DNA of 64,000 nt, taken from Clostridium sp. DL-VIII. GTDB lineage: Bacteria > Bacillota > Clostridia > Clostridiales > Clostridiaceae. Both the position numbers and the translations under genes were made by a program. Location of the stretch: NCBI RefSeq assembly GCF_000230835.1, contig NZ_CM001240.1:752501-816500 (forward strand), in the 5' to 3' direction. Numbering within the stretch: position 1 is the first letter of the stretch; every line of letters begins with the position of its first letter. Under the pieces are notes generated by a model, which saw only the letters and a list, made by a program, of their open reading frames with translations, made no database searches and was not told the origin of the DNA. Positions 11,634-19,908 of the stretch are shown piece after piece.

Positions 11634-12203
11634 ATGAAAGAAATAGATTGTAGAGGACTTTCTTACTTAAAAATAATAAGGGAAATTAAAAAATACTTTA
11701 ATTCAATTGGTGAAGGAGAAGCAATTATAATAGTAGACAGCGAACTTGGACGTTCTAATGTTATGAGATATGCTATCCATAAAGGATATAGGATAGACAC
11801 AGAGAATGATGAAAATAGATTTGAAATAAAAGTAGAAAAAAGAGGATGTTTAGAAGCAGAAGAGGAAGAGAATATATTTTCAATATTAGTAACAAGTGAT
11901 AAACTTGGAATTGGAGATGAAAAAATAGGAAATCTTTTAATGCAGGAATATTTCGAAGCATTAAATGAATATGATGAACTTCCAAAATCAATCTTGTTTT
12001 TAAATTCCGGAGTGAAGTTATTTGATGATAATTATACATCTGAACAGTTGAAAATGTTATATAAAAAAGGTGTGGCAATCTTAATAAATGACAGTTCTTT
12101 AGAATATTATAAGTTAAAAGAAAATATTGATTTTGGAGAAGTAGTAAATATATATGATATGGTTGTTACCATGAAGAAAGCTAAAAAATTAATAAGACTA
12201 TAG
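11634..12203 (+). CDS. yedF: YedF-like selenium-metabolism-associated protein lacking the TusA cysteine motif
   Basis: 189 residues. The N-terminus has the TusA/YedF opening DCRGL, followed by SYLK where the family has the CPxP motif, so the sulfur-relay cysteine is absent. The C-terminal half resembles the DsrE-like domain of YedF (LVTSDKLGIGDEKIGNLLMQEYFEAL, then KSILFLNSGVKLF). YedF proteins are linked in many genomes to selenium use, but no selenium gene is visible here. The stop overlaps the region just before the flavoprotein gene, suggesting an operon. A partly degenerate or repurposed paralogue is likely. Confidence 0.72.
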   Translation: MKEIDCRGLSYLKIIREIKKYFNSIGEGEAIIIVDSELGRSNVMRYAIHKGYRIDTENDENRFEIKVEKRGCLEAEEEENIFSILVTSDKLGIGDEKIGNLLMQEYFEALNEYDELPKSILFLNSGVKLFDDNYTSEQLKMLYKKGVAILINDSSLEYYKLKENIDFGEVVNIYDMVVTMKKAKKLIRL

Positions 12204-12226
12204 TGAGTAATAGTGGGGGTGCTAGA

Positions 12227-13186
12227 ATGCCAGATTATGATTTAATTATCGTTGGAGCAGGAATAGCTGGAATGACAGCCGCAATTGGCGCTGCAAAGGA
12301 AGGTATAAAAAAAGTATTAATTATAGAAAAAGAATCTAGTGTTGGTGGATTAATTAATCAATGTATTCATAATGGATTTGGGAAAAGATTTTTAAATGAA
12401 TCAGTGACAGGTCCAGAATATGTAGATTTTATAGAGCGACAATTAAATGGAGATTGTATAGAAGTTATCCTAAATACTACTGTATTAGATGTTACAAGGG
12501 AAAAAGTTATTACATATGTGAATTCTAAAGATGGTGTCAAAGAAATAACTGCCGGAGCCATAATATTTGCCATGGGTGCAAAAGAAAAATATTCAGGAAA
12601 TGTTGTTATTCCTACAAATGGACTTACAGGAATATTTACAGTTGCAGAGGCTCATAGAATAATTAATTTAGAGGGATATTTACCAGGAAGAAATACTATA
12701 ATTCTAGCAAAAGATAAGTGGGGATTTATAGTTGCTAGAAGGCTGATTATAGAGGGAGGAAATATAGAAGGCATAGTAATTGAAAAAAGTTTTAAAGAGC
12801 TAGCTGATGAAGAAATACATGAAATTATTGAGGGATTTGATATTCCTATAATAGAAAATTCAAGAATTACTGAGATTGAAGGCGAAACTAGAATAAAAAA
12901 ATTAAAAATAGTAAATTTAAATAATCAAGTGGTGGAAGAGCGGAACTGTGATTCTTTGTTATTATCAGTTGGTTATTTACCAGAAATCTCAATACTAAAG
13001 AAATTAAATATCAATATTGATAAAAGAATACTAGGACCTGAGGTAGCAGATTTTCAAACATCTGTAGATGGTTTCTTTGCATGTGGAAATATAATATATG
13101 GAGAAAACGCCTTGCATATGGAAGAAACAGATGGAATTGAATGTGGAGTAAAAGCTTCACAATATATAAAGAAATACATATACTAA
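12227..13186 (+). CDS. NAD(P)/FAD-dependent oxidoreductase
   Basis: 319 residues from ATG 12227, chosen because GGGGGTG lies 7 bases upstream; an in-frame GTG at 12203 has no ribosome site. A dinucleotide-binding GAGIAGMTAA motif opens the protein, followed by a GGLINQCIHNGFG stretch typical of the flavoproteins that accompany glycerol-3-phosphate or 2-hydroxyglutarate dehydrogenase-like enzymes. A C-terminal FACGNIIYGENALH segment matches the second FAD-contact motif. The usual DUF1667 and GlpA-type partners are not adjacent. It is the second gene of an operon with the YedF-like gene. Exact substrate unknown. Confidence 0.75.
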   Translation: MPDYDLIIVGAGIAGMTAAIGAAKEGIKKVLIIEKESSVGGLINQCIHNGFGKRFLNESVTGPEYVDFIERQLNGDCIEVILNTTVLDVTREKVITYVNSKDGVKEITAGAIIFAMGAKEKYSGNVVIPTNGLTGIFTVAEAHRIINLEGYLPGRNTIILAKDKWGFIVARRLIIEGGNIEGIVIEKSFKELADEEIHEIIEGFDIPIIENSRITEIEGETRIKKLKIVNLNNQVVEERNCDSLLLSVGYLPEISILKKLNINIDKRILGPEVADFQTSVDGFFACGNIIYGENALHMEETDGIECGVKASQYIKKYIY

Positions 13187-13216
13187 AGGCATTGTGTTTA
13201 TTAATCGTGATATAAT

Positions 13217-13780
13217 TTAAAAATAGGCTAGGGCTTCTTTATACATGAGTTCATGGCCAGAGGCTGTTAAGTGAATTCCATCTAAATAAATATCATTTTT
13301 GTCCAATGTTAAATCGTAGAAATTAATATAAGGTATTTCATAAGCAGAGCATAATTTAATTAGTTCTTTTTTTAAGTTTAAGAGTTCACTTTCTGTGTAG
13401 TTATAAAAGCTTGATGGTGAAAAACATGTATTAGCCATGGCGCCTATAATTCTAGGTGGTATTCCTATGATTATTTTTGAATTAATGTCTATAGCATCAT
13501 TAATCATTATTTTTATATTATCAATTATTGAAGTTACTGACCTGCCAAGAAGCAGGTCATTTGTACCTCCCATTATGAAAATTTTTGATGGATTATAAGT
13601 TAACACATCAGTGTAGTAACGGGTAAGCATTCCTACAGTAGTGTCACCATTGCAGGCTTTATTTAATGAGGAAAGGGAATATTCCTCTGTAAGCTTGTAT
13701 ACCCATGAATCTTGTTTAGTTACTCCATATCCAAAAGTTAGACTATCTCCAAAGAAAATAACGTCAAGTTTATCGTTCAT
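13217..13780 (-). CDS. SGNH/GDSL family hydrolase
   Basis: 187 residues with all SGNH blocks: GDSLTFG (Ser about 13), the block II Gly, GGTNDL (block III Asn), and DGIHLTASGH (Asp and His of block V). These enzymes are esterases or lipases; the subclass with DSLTFGYG resembles TesA-like and acyl-CoA thioesterase/lysophospholipase proteins. No signal peptide is present, so it is cytoplasmic. It converges on the flavoprotein gene with only 30 bases between stops and no clear terminator. Confidence 0.85.
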   Translation of the reverse strand: MNDKLDVIFFGDSLTFGYGVTKQDSWVYKLTEEYSLSSLNKACNGDTTVGMLTRYYTDVLTYNPSKIFIMGGTNDLLLGRSVTSIIDNIKIMINDAIDINSKIIIGIPPRIIGAMANTCFSPSSFYNYTESELLNLKKELIKLCSAYEIPYINFYDLTLDKNDIYLDGIHLTASGHELMYKEALAYF

Positions 13781-13819
13781 AAATAAATTTCCTTTCTCGT
13801 AGCAATTTAATAAATATAT

Positions 13820-14497
13820 TTAAAATAATTTAGTAAAACATTTTTTGCATATTAAGGTTTTGCCATTATCAGCTTTTACATAATCATTTGAGAGAATAAC
13901 TTCCTTACAAAATGAACATATATTATTTTTTTCAGGTGTGTTAAAAAATTTATCATTAATAGGAATATCAGTATTTTTTTTGTTTCTAGCATCGTCAGTT
14001 AAAGAGTTAGTGTTATATTTACTATTTAATATGCTTTTTTTGATTGGTGAATATAGCTTGGGTTCAGTAGCAACGACTTTTTTGGAAATAGTATAACCAA
14101 AATCATATTCACTTTCAGTAAAAAGCTCTAACTCAAATCTAGGATTTTCTTTATCATAATATTCTTCAGTAAAAATTTTTGTTATTTGAGCATCATTTAC
14201 AATCAGGCCGCTTTTTTCTATGCCATCAAATATGCTTTTAGTAATATTAATTGTATCTGGATGCCTTTTTTCACTTTTATAGTATACTTTCAAAACAGCT
14301 ATTAAGCTTTCAGAAAAAATAATATCAGGGTTCTGACTTCTTGCAAGCAGTGCAATTTCCTGTTCATATAGTGCATATCTATCATGGTATTTTCCAGAAC
14401 TATGGGGTAAAATAGCACGCCCATCTGTATTATGTAATTTAAAATTTGATTTTGTAATAGGTGAGCCTTTAATAATCACCTTAGCATAATTAGCCAT
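13820..14497 (-). CDS. RusA-like Holliday junction resolvase domain with C-terminal zinc ribbon
   Basis: About 225 residues from ATG at 14497, preferred over ATG 14503 because AAGGGG lies 7 bases before it. The N-terminal 125 residues resemble RusA-family endonucleases: an early beta strand VIIKGSPITKSNFK, the acidic HPDTINITKSIFDGIEKSGLIVNDAQI core with Asp residues in place, and a hydrophobic beta strand. After a Lys/Asn-rich linker, the last 35 residues hold two CxxC pairs (CSFC and CKKC), a probable zinc ribbon. RusA genes are usually phage-borne, but no phage gene is nearby. The assignment is from motif memory and needs a profile search. Confidence 0.58.
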   Translation of the reverse strand: MANYAKVIIKGSPITKSNFKLHNTDGRAILPHSSGKYHDRYALYEQEIALLARSQNPDIIFSESLIAVLKVYYKSEKRHPDTINITKSIFDGIEKSGLIVNDAQITKIFTEEYYDKENPRFELELFTESEYDFGYTISKKVVATEPKLYSPIKKSILNSKYNTNSLTDDARNKKNTDIPINDKFFNTPEKNNICSFCKEVILSNDYVKADNGKTLICKKCFTKLF

Positions 14498-14739
14498 TTT
14501 CATTCCCCTTTAGTAAAAATTTAGTTATTATTTTAAATATACAGCATATATTTTTTTTACACAATAAAGATATATAATCTTAAATCCAGACATGTATTAT
14601 TTCTGGTGAAGCCTATACCTAAAATTTAGTTTAAATATAAATAGGTTTATATTTATATTTGTAATTTGTAATTTTGATGTCTTTACATAAAGTAAAAAAT
14701 TAATGCTGATAATATTTTATAGTTTAGAAAAATTCAACT

Positions 14740-14768
14740 TTGATAATATTATGTATATAAAGTATAAT
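14740..14768 (+). promoter_or_regulatory. Probable sigma-A promoter upstream of tsaD
   Basis: TTGATA (14740-14745) and TATAAT (14763-14768) are separated by 17 bases, a near-consensus vegetative promoter about 180 bases before tsaD. The rest of the 14504-14948 gap is AT-rich, with a small AT palindrome near 14635 and TTAATTAA repeats near 14795, and I see no gene in it. Confidence 0.65.
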
Positions 14769-14948
14769 ATTTGAGGAATGAAAGAAGAATATTTCATTAA
14801 TTAATTAATTAAATATTAAGAATATATTAAACAATGAAAAATAAGATAGAAGTATGCGCTTATTATAGGATAAAATAGATTTTAGTGAGAAAAGATACTA
14901 TAATATTTGGATAGTGTTTAGATTATTTGTAAAAAAGAGGTATTAAGC

Positions 14949-15968
14949 ATGAGTAAAAAGGTAATTTTAGCAATAGAATCAAGTTGCGATGAAACTGCAG
15001 CAGCAGTTGTTGTAGATGGAAGAGAAGTTCTTTCAAATGTAATTGCATCGCAAATAGAAACTCATAAAAAATTTGGTGGAGTAGTACCTGAAGTTGCATC
15101 AAGAATGCATATTGAAGTAGTAGATAGTGTTGTGAAAGCTGCTCTTGAAGAAGCGGAAATATCTTTAAATGATATCGATGCTATAGGAGTTACATATGGA
15201 CCAGGACTTGTTGGAGCACTTTTAGTTGGGCTTCAGTATGCAAAAGGATTAGCATTAGGAGCACAAAAACCATTAATTGGAGTCAATCATATTCAAGGAC
15301 ATATTAGTGCGAATTTTATTGAGCATAAGGATTTAAAGCCTCCATTTGTGTCATTAGTGGTTTCAGGGGGACATACATTTATAGTACATGTAAAGGGGTA
15401 TAGAGATTTTGAAGTTATTGCTCAAACAAGAGATGATGCAGCAGGAGAGGCTTATGATAAGGTCGCTAGAGCATTGGATCTTGGATATCCAGGAGGCCCT
15501 AAGATTGATAAGCTGGCAAAGGAAGGTAATGAAGATGCAATAGAATTTCCAAGAGCAAAATTTCAAGATGATACATTAGACTTTTCCTTTAGCGGAGTTA
15601 AATCAGCAGTTCTAAACTATTTAAACAAAGCCAATATGAAGGGCATAGAAGTAAATAAAGCTGATATTGCAGCATCATTTCAAAAAGCAATAATTGATGT
15701 ATTAAAAACTAACTTGTTTTTAACCTGCGAAAGAAAAGGTGTTAGTAAAATTGCGGTAGCAGGCGGAGTTGCATCTAATTCATGCTTAAGAGAAACACTT
15801 CAAAAAGAGGGAAAGGCAAAAGGAATCGAGATTTTGTTTCCATCACCAATATTATGTACTGACAATGCAGCAATGATAGGAAGTGCAGCTTATTTTAATT
15901 ACCAAGAAGGAATACTATCTGATTTGAATATAAATGCAAAACCTAATCTAAAATTAGGAGAGGGGTAG
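14949..15968 (+). CDS. tsaD: tRNA N6-adenosine threonylcarbamoyltransferase TsaD
   Basis: 339 residues, normal for the family. TsaD transfers the threonylcarbamoyl group to A37 of ANN-decoding tRNAs, working with TsaB, TsaE and TsaC. The N-terminal [15 protein letters not shown], the metal-binding NHIQGH, and the C-terminal [10 protein letters not shown] and DNAAMIG motifs are all present. Its partners are not in the window, which is common. It is followed ten bases later by an alpha/beta-hydrolase-fold gene and is probably cotranscribed with it. Confidence 0.97.
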   Translation: MSKKVILAIESSCDETAAAVVVDGREVLSNVIASQIETHKKFGGVVPEVASRMHIEVVDSVVKAALEEAEISLNDIDAIGVTYGPGLVGALLVGLQYAKGLALGAQKPLIGVNHIQGHISANFIEHKDLKPPFVSLVVSGGHTFIVHVKGYRDFEVIAQTRDDAAGEAYDKVARALDLGYPGGPKIDKLAKEGNEDAIEFPRAKFQDDTLDFSFSGVKSAVLNYLNKANMKGIEVNKADIAASFQKAIIDVLKTNLFLTCERKGVSKIAVAGGVASNSCLRETLQKEGKAKGIEILFPSPILCTDNAAMIGSAAYFNYQEGILSDLNINAKPNLKLGEG

Positions 15969-15977
15969 AGTCTAAGC

Positions 15978-16988
15978 ATGAAGTTTTTATCACATTCTAA
16001 TGGAATGCATACAGTTGAAAAAAACAAAATTAGCAAGGGAAGAATTTTTAAAAATTGCATTATCTTTATTGCTCTGCTTATTGCTTTTGGGTTTGTATCA
16101 CAAATTATAACTAATATGATAGATAACTCAAGATTAAAATCAAGATTTAAATATGTTAGAATAGATGGAAGAAAATTGGAATATAAACTTAAGCCAGAAG
16201 GGGATTATACTGTGGTCTTCGACGGAGCTCTAGGAGCTACCATGTATGAATGGGATGAAGTCTGCAAGACATTAGAGGAAAATAAAGTCTCAACTTTTAC
16301 ATACAATAGAAGAGGATATGGTTTTAATGATGGAACAGATGTTAGAACTCCGGAAGAACAAGCAAAAGATTTGAAACTTTTGCTTAGAAAAGCTGGTGCG
16401 CCAGAACCATATATTTTAGTTGGCGAGGAATATGGAAGTTTAGTCACTACAAACTTTATGAATTTATATCCAGATTCTGTAGCAGGAGTTGTGTTAGTTG
16501 ACCCTATATCGGAAGAAAAAATGCAAACTAAGGAATTTAAAGATAGTATTAAGGGCCCTTATTATAGAAGCAGCTTTGAAGCAGTTGGTTCAAACTTTAA
16601 TTTAACTGCATTACTAAGTAAAATGGGGCTTACCATGGAAAATAAAACCTTTGAAGAGCATATAAGTAATGATGAATTAGAGGAATTTAATGGGCTCAAG
16701 AATAAGAAAAATTATAAGCAGGCAGTTTCTAATGAATTAGGGAATTTATATAATGGAGCATCTAATAGTCAGACGGCTGGATTGTTAGGAAATAAACCAT
16801 TATATGTAATAAGTAATAATGAAGAAGATCCGATTCAAAAAATAGGAAATTCAGATTATACAACAGTATATAAGGAAGATGTAGATGGATCACCACTTTC
16901 GGAGTTGGATCCAGATGCAATTGTTGATGGTGTAAATAGTGTTATAAAGGATGCAAAGAAATTGGCTAAAAAGCAGCAGGCAAGTTAA
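15978..16988 (+). CDS. Membrane-anchored alpha/beta-hydrolase fold protein without the catalytic serine
   Basis: 336 residues with one N-terminal membrane segment (about residues 26-46), so the fold probably sits outside the membrane. The hydrolase core is recognisable: FDGALGATMYEWDEV as the oxyanion strand, TYNRRGYG, and LVDPIS after the elbow. At the nucleophile elbow the sequence reads GEEYG (149-153) instead of GxSxG, with Glu 151 replacing Ser. The C-terminal catalytic His is also not apparent (DGSPLSELDPDA). It is therefore probably not a serine hydrolase; a binding or scaffold role is possible. Second gene after tsaD. Confidence 0.72.
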   Translation: MKFLSHSNGMHTVEKNKISKGRIFKNCIIFIALLIAFGFVSQIITNMIDNSRLKSRFKYVRIDGRKLEYKLKPEGDYTVVFDGALGATMYEWDEVCKTLEENKVSTFTYNRRGYGFNDGTDVRTPEEQAKDLKLLLRKAGAPEPYILVGEEYGSLVTTNFMNLYPDSVAGVVLVDPISEEKMQTKEFKDSIKGPYYRSSFEAVGSNFNLTALLSKMGLTMENKTFEEHISNDELEEFNGLKNKKNYKQAVSNELGNLYNGASNSQTAGLLGNKPLYVISNNEEDPIQKIGNSDYTTVYKEDVDGSPLSELDPDAIVDGVNSVIKDAKKLAKKQQAS

Positions 16989-17112
16989 CTCGTAGATATC
17001 TTTAAATTAGATACTTGGATAAATGAGGTTACAATGAATATGAATTCTATAAAAATTTATATTTAATTATCTATTATTGTCATTTGTTTGACACATAATA
17101 ATTTTATACTAA

Positions 17113-17136
17113 CACTATAGAGTTACTACTATAGTG
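17113..17136. promoter_or_regulatory. Perfect inverted repeat upstream of htrA (candidate operator)
   Basis: CACTATAG (17113-17120) and CTATAGTG (17129-17136) are perfect inverted copies 8 bases apart, about 100 bases before the htrA start. A TTGACA lies 20 bases upstream (17088-17093). The arrangement looks like a regulator site over a promoter; the regulator is unknown. Confidence 0.5.
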
Positions 17137-17234
17137 AATTTGAAATATGATTTCATATTTTTAATTTATAAAAGTTCAATAACTCAATGTTGATAAAATA
17201 AATTACTTATTAGTATAAATTAGGAGGGAAATAT

Positions 17235-18458
17235 ATGAATAATGATGAAAAATTTATTGATGTAGAATCATTACCAGTGGATAAAGCACAACAAACTGAC
17301 TGGGAAAATTCATTTCAAAATAATAATAATATTTATGTAGAACCGAAGAAAAAGAAAAGAAGAGGCATACGAGTACTTGGAAAAATTGCCGGGATGCTAT
17401 GTATTACAATATTGGGGGGCGCTCTAGGAAGCGGAATTACTTATACATTAATGAAATCTAACAATATGGGCGCCACTAAGCAAATTGTAAGTACTATTCC
17501 ACAATCTTTTTCATCAAGTTCATCTGATGCAATGTCAGCAGCAGATGCGTTCAACAAGGTAGCGCCAGCAGTTGTTATTGTTTCAACTAAAGGAGTAAGT
17601 GATAATGGATTCATGGGTGGAGAAGTAGATGGAATGGGATCGGGTTTCATAATAAACACTGATGGATATATAATAACTAATTATCATGTAATTCAAGGTG
17701 CTAAAGAAATTACAGTAACCTTGAGTGACAATACTGAAGTAAGTGCATCTGTAGTAAACTATGATCAAGGAAAAGATCTTGCAATGCTTAAGTTAAAGGA
17801 CGGTACTAAGGTCCCAGCAGTTGCAGAACTTGGAGATTCTGATGAAGTTTATCCAGGAGAAGAAGTTATAGCTATTGGAACACCTCTTTCAAAGAACTTT
17901 GCTCAAACTCTTACTAAAGGTGTTATAAGCGGAAGTAATAGAACAATAGATACTCAAAATGGAGAAAGCGTAAATTTGATTCAAACTGATGCAGCCATTA
18001 ATCCAGGAAATAGTGGAGGACCATTAGTAAATGCAAAAGGGCAGGTCATAGGAATAAATTCTATGAAGATAGGTTCTCAAGCAGCTGGAGATGCTGGTGT
18101 TGAAGGAATAGGATTTGCAATTCCTATAAATGAAGTAAAAAACAAGATTGATGCTTTATCAAAACCTATATTAAATTTGGGTATTCAAATAAGAGCAATT
18201 GATAGTGATACAGCTAAAAAATATAGTTTATCAGAAGGCTTATATGTAGCTTCAGTTGATGAATTTTCACCAGCTGAAAAGGCAGGAATAAAAATAGGTG
18301 ATATTATTGTTAAGTGTGACGGAAAAGAAGCTAAGACATTTGATGAACTTAAGGACATAAAAGACAGTAAAAATGCAGGAGACACTTTGAATATAGAGGT
18401 AATAAGAGATAAGAAAACTGTTGATATTCCAGTAGTGTTAGAAGAAAGTAAAAATTAA
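17235..18458 (+). CDS. htrA: HtrA/DegP-family membrane-anchored serine protease
   Basis: 407 residues. The N-terminus is cytoplasmic and Lys/Arg-rich, followed by one membrane segment (about 48-72), a Ser-rich linker, a trypsin-like domain and one PDZ domain (about 300-400). The catalytic triad is intact: His 151 in TNYHVIQG, Asp 181 in KDLAMLKL, and Ser 260 in PGNSGGPL. These proteases degrade misfolded proteins at the outer face of the membrane and are often induced by envelope stress. The ribosome site AGGAGGG is strong. Monocistronic, closed by a strong terminator. Confidence 0.95.
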   Translation: MNNDEKFIDVESLPVDKAQQTDWENSFQNNNNIYVEPKKKKRRGIRVLGKIAGMLCITILGGALGSGITYTLMKSNNMGATKQIVSTIPQSFSSSSSDAMSAADAFNKVAPAVVIVSTKGVSDNGFMGGEVDGMGSGFIINTDGYIITNYHVIQGAKEITVTLSDNTEVSASVVNYDQGKDLAMLKLKDGTKVPAVAELGDSDEVYPGEEVIAIGTPLSKNFAQTLTKGVISGSNRTIDTQNGESVNLIQTDAAINPGNSGGPLVNAKGQVIGINSMKIGSQAAGDAGVEGIGFAIPINEVKNKIDALSKPILNLGIQIRAIDSDTAKKYSLSEGLYVASVDEFSPAEKAGIKIGDIIVKCDGKEAKTFDELKDIKDSKNAGDTLNIEVIRDKKTVDIPVVLEESKN

Positions 18459-18467
18459 GAGTATAAT

Positions 18468-18507
18468 AGTTAGGATTACTACAAAGCCAGTAATCCTAAC
18501 TTTTTTT
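18468..18507 (+). terminator. Rho-independent terminator of htrA
   Basis: A perfect 13-bp stem (18468-18480 with 18489-18501, AGTTAGGATTACT and its complement) with an 8-base loop is followed by a T run. Confidence 0.92.
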
Positions 18508-18640
18508 ATTTATAAGAATATAAGAGTTTATTCTTTAAAAGTTTAGGAAAAAGTAGTAAAATTAATGATAATGACGTTAAGGCACAATTAAAAATAATAG
18601 AAATACATGAAAAAATAAATTCTATTTAGAGGTATGGTAC

Positions 18641-19786
18641 ATGAAAAATAAAATAAAATATTTTGTTCTGTTTTTGTGCATTTCAATAATAGGAATAGTA
18701 AGCATTAACTTATTCCAGACTAATAAAGAGCAACAGGTTAAGGGAAGTATAAAACTTCTGGTAAATGAGGATTCTTATGATTACTTGGCTGAATCTGCAA
18801 ATAATTTTATGAAGCAAAATGATAAGACAACTATCATCATAGAAAAAGCTGAAAATTATGATGATGTATTAGAAAATATAAATGAAAATAGTAAAACAAA
18901 AATTCCTAATATAATACAGATTGACAGGTTTAATTTTCAAAAATTAAAATTTAACGATGAAGGCTATTATAATACTCAAGATAAGCTTTTAGATGATTAT
19001 ATTAAAAATTTCTCCAAATATAGAGTGGCTCAAGTTAAATATGACGATAAATCAGCTGGAATACCGTTAACTTCTAGGCCTCTAGCTCTTTATATCAGGG
19101 AGGATATGCTAAAGGATTATGGATATCAAAGAGATAGTATAAATACTTGGGATGATATTATAAGAATCGGTCAGGATATTTATACAAAGAGCAATGGAAA
19201 GATAAGTATAATAAATGCTACAGGGCAAGATTACGAAGATTTAGTGGATTTATTAACTATGGAGATGTTAAATGATAGCGAAAAAAATGCAGGTGAAATA
19301 GAACTACAAGTTCAAGCTATGATTAAGAAATTAGAGGATAATAATATTTTAAATCTAAAAGATGGAGGAGAATTTCTAGCAAGAATATCTTCTAATAATG
19401 CAATGAGAGAAATAATTGGGATAGATGAGAAGTGTGAATGGAGTATAGGAAGTGTGCCAAGTATTAAACCTGGAGGAAACAAATTTTTTGCAGCAGAAGG
19501 CGATAATCTATTAGTGCTAAATCAAAATAAGGATAATGAAAAGCTTATTGAAAGGTTTATAACTTATATAATAACAAATAATGATGAAGCTCTTAAGTAT
19601 GTACAAGATGGAACGTTCTTTTCAAGTTACCTATACACTTACAACAATAAAGAAATTGAAAATCCAGTAAAAAATTTTATTGGTCAGAGTCCACTTGTAG
19701 TTTTAAGCAATATTGAAGAAAAAGCTCCGGAGATTACTGATTACGATAAATATGTGAAAGTAAAACAGAAGCTCATAAATCAGTAA
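18641..19786 (+). CDS. Extracellular solute-binding protein (family 1-like), orphan
   Basis: 381 residues. The N-terminal hydrophobic segment (about 7-25) has no lipobox cysteine after it, so the protein is anchored by an uncleaved membrane segment or secreted. The remainder has features of family 1 (sugar-type) solute-binding proteins: IKLLVNEDSYDYLAESANNFMKQN, NIIQIDRF, GIPLTSRPLALYIREDMLKDYG, and TWDDIIRIGQDIY. No permease or ATPase gene adjoins it. It could feed a transporter encoded elsewhere or act as an extracellular sensor component. Its own terminator follows. Confidence 0.75.
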   Translation: MKNKIKYFVLFLCISIIGIVSINLFQTNKEQQVKGSIKLLVNEDSYDYLAESANNFMKQNDKTTIIIEKAENYDDVLENINENSKTKIPNIIQIDRFNFQKLKFNDEGYYNTQDKLLDDYIKNFSKYRVAQVKYDDKSAGIPLTSRPLALYIREDMLKDYGYQRDSINTWDDIIRIGQDIYTKSNGKISIINATGQDYEDLVDLLTMEMLNDSEKNAGEIELQVQAMIKKLEDNNILNLKDGGEFLARISSNNAMREIIGIDEKCEWSIGSVPSIKPGGNKFFAAEGDNLLVLNQNKDNEKLIERFITYIITNNDEALKYVQDGTFFSSYLYTYNNKEIENPVKNFIGQSPLVVLSNIEEKAPEITDYDKYVKVKQKLINQ

Positions 19787-19822
19787 AGTAAATTGTGTGA
19801 AATTATGAATAACTGAAAGAAG

Positions 19823-19866
19823 GATACCACTCTAAGCAATTATGGTATAGAGTGGTATTCTTTTAT
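19823..19866. terminator. Bidirectional terminator
   Basis: An 11-bp stem (GATACCACTCT at 19823-19833 with AGAGTGGTATT at 19849-19859) is followed by a T-rich run. It lies between the solute-binding protein gene and the convergent glycosyltransferase gene. Confidence 0.75.
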
Positions 19867-19908
19867 TGTAGATGGATAAATCAGAGAGCATGAGAAGAAG
19901 ATATAACA

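Noticed and set aside
14761..14812. Short leader peptide (ATGAAAGAAGAATATTTC...) before tsaD
   Set aside because: The ribosome-like GAGG touches the ATG, leaving no proper spacing, and the frame is only seven codons in repetitive TTAA sequence.
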